DNA of 6,276 nt from an uncultured Alphaproteobacteria bacterium (lineage in GTDB: Bacteria > Pseudomonadota > Alphaproteobacteria > Rickettsiales > UBA1997), in contig CASFUN010000044.1 of NCBI GenBank assembly GCA_949298005.1, positions 1 to 6,276 on the forward strand, in the 5' to 3' direction. Below, piece by piece: positions 6,227 through 6,276 of this stretch (positions within the stretch are counted from its first letter, which is position 1; each line of letters begins with the position of its first letter). The notes beneath the pieces were generated by a model. The model was not told the origin of the DNA and made no database searches. It was given only the letters and a program-made list of their open reading frames with translations. A program made the translations under genes and the position numbers.

Positions 6227-6276
6227 ATGTCAAACAAAAATATAGATTTATTGTTTCAAGATTACAGTTTTGATAA
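6227..6276 (+). CDS. Possible start of a downstream gene (partial, runs off the window)
   Basis: An open frame starts at ATG 6227 and reads MSNKNIDLLFQDYSFD before the window ends after 16 codons. No Shine-Dalgarno is seen, but the alkD-like gene also lacks one. The DYSFD pattern faintly resembles the N-terminus of QueA (tRNA ribosyltransferase-isomerase, often DY.FDLP), but this is far too short to name it. Confidence 0.4.
   Translation, partial: MSNKNIDLLFQDYSFD

Noticed and set aside
1..6276. CRISPR array, toxin-antitoxin pair or other defence gene besides the R-M system.
   Set aside because: No regularly spaced repeats and no further small paired reading frames were found.

Overview
This is an A+T-rich bacterial window. 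It holds the right-hand part of a probable mobile island carrying a type I restriction-modification (R-M) system, followed by a tRNA-Asn gene and host-like sequence. The tRNA-Asn (GUU anticodon, encoded CCA, UGGUC variable loop) is of a kind I associate with Alphaproteobacteria but also with Firmicutes. The low G+C and the missing Shine-Dalgarno before the alkD-like gene lean weakly towards a reduced-genome or endosymbiont-type alphaproteobacterium. The organism cannot be settled from this window.

Positions 1-3622 hold a tightly packed plus-strand operon. It starts with the last 40 codons of an upstream gene (possibly hsdM) and continues with an intact hsdS of 400 codons with two target-recognition domains. 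Next comes hsdR, split by a one-base frame break at about 1812-1823. The break separates the PD-(D/E)XK nuclease domain (1323-1823) from the DEAD/H helicase motor and C-terminal domain (1820-3622). The genes overlap by 1-4 bases (ATGA, TAATG, ATGATG), as expected for translationally coupled genes of one complex.

Positions 3619-5094 hold a large serine recombinase that starts on top of the hsdR stop codon, so it was the last gene of the same operon. It is a full-length relic of about 490 codons, with two in-frame nonsense codons and several one- or two-base indels. Its 3' end runs into the 3' end of the convergent tRNA-Asn gene (5080-5154, minus strand), so the tRNA 3' end is the likely integration site. 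The tRNA's apparent intrinsic terminator lies inside the recombinase coding region.

Beyond the tRNA, 5294-5992 encodes an intact AlkD-like DNA alkylation repair protein with all three expected active-site residues. From 5993 to 6226 there is no protein gene I can defend, but there is a sigma70-like promoter (6057-6084) followed about 50 bases later by a strong intrinsic terminator (6134-6161). This is either a small RNA of about 70 nt or an attenuated leader for the gene that seems to start at 6227 and run off the window.

The R-M genes would make a complex that modifies or cuts DNA according to HsdS specificity. As read, with hsdR broken, methylation could persist but restriction is doubtful. 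The recombinase would have moved the island but now looks dead. I see no clear evidence of a wholly new system. The notable points are the R-M plus recombinase operon at a tRNA site, the position of the hsdR break, and the promoter-terminator unit at 6057-6161.
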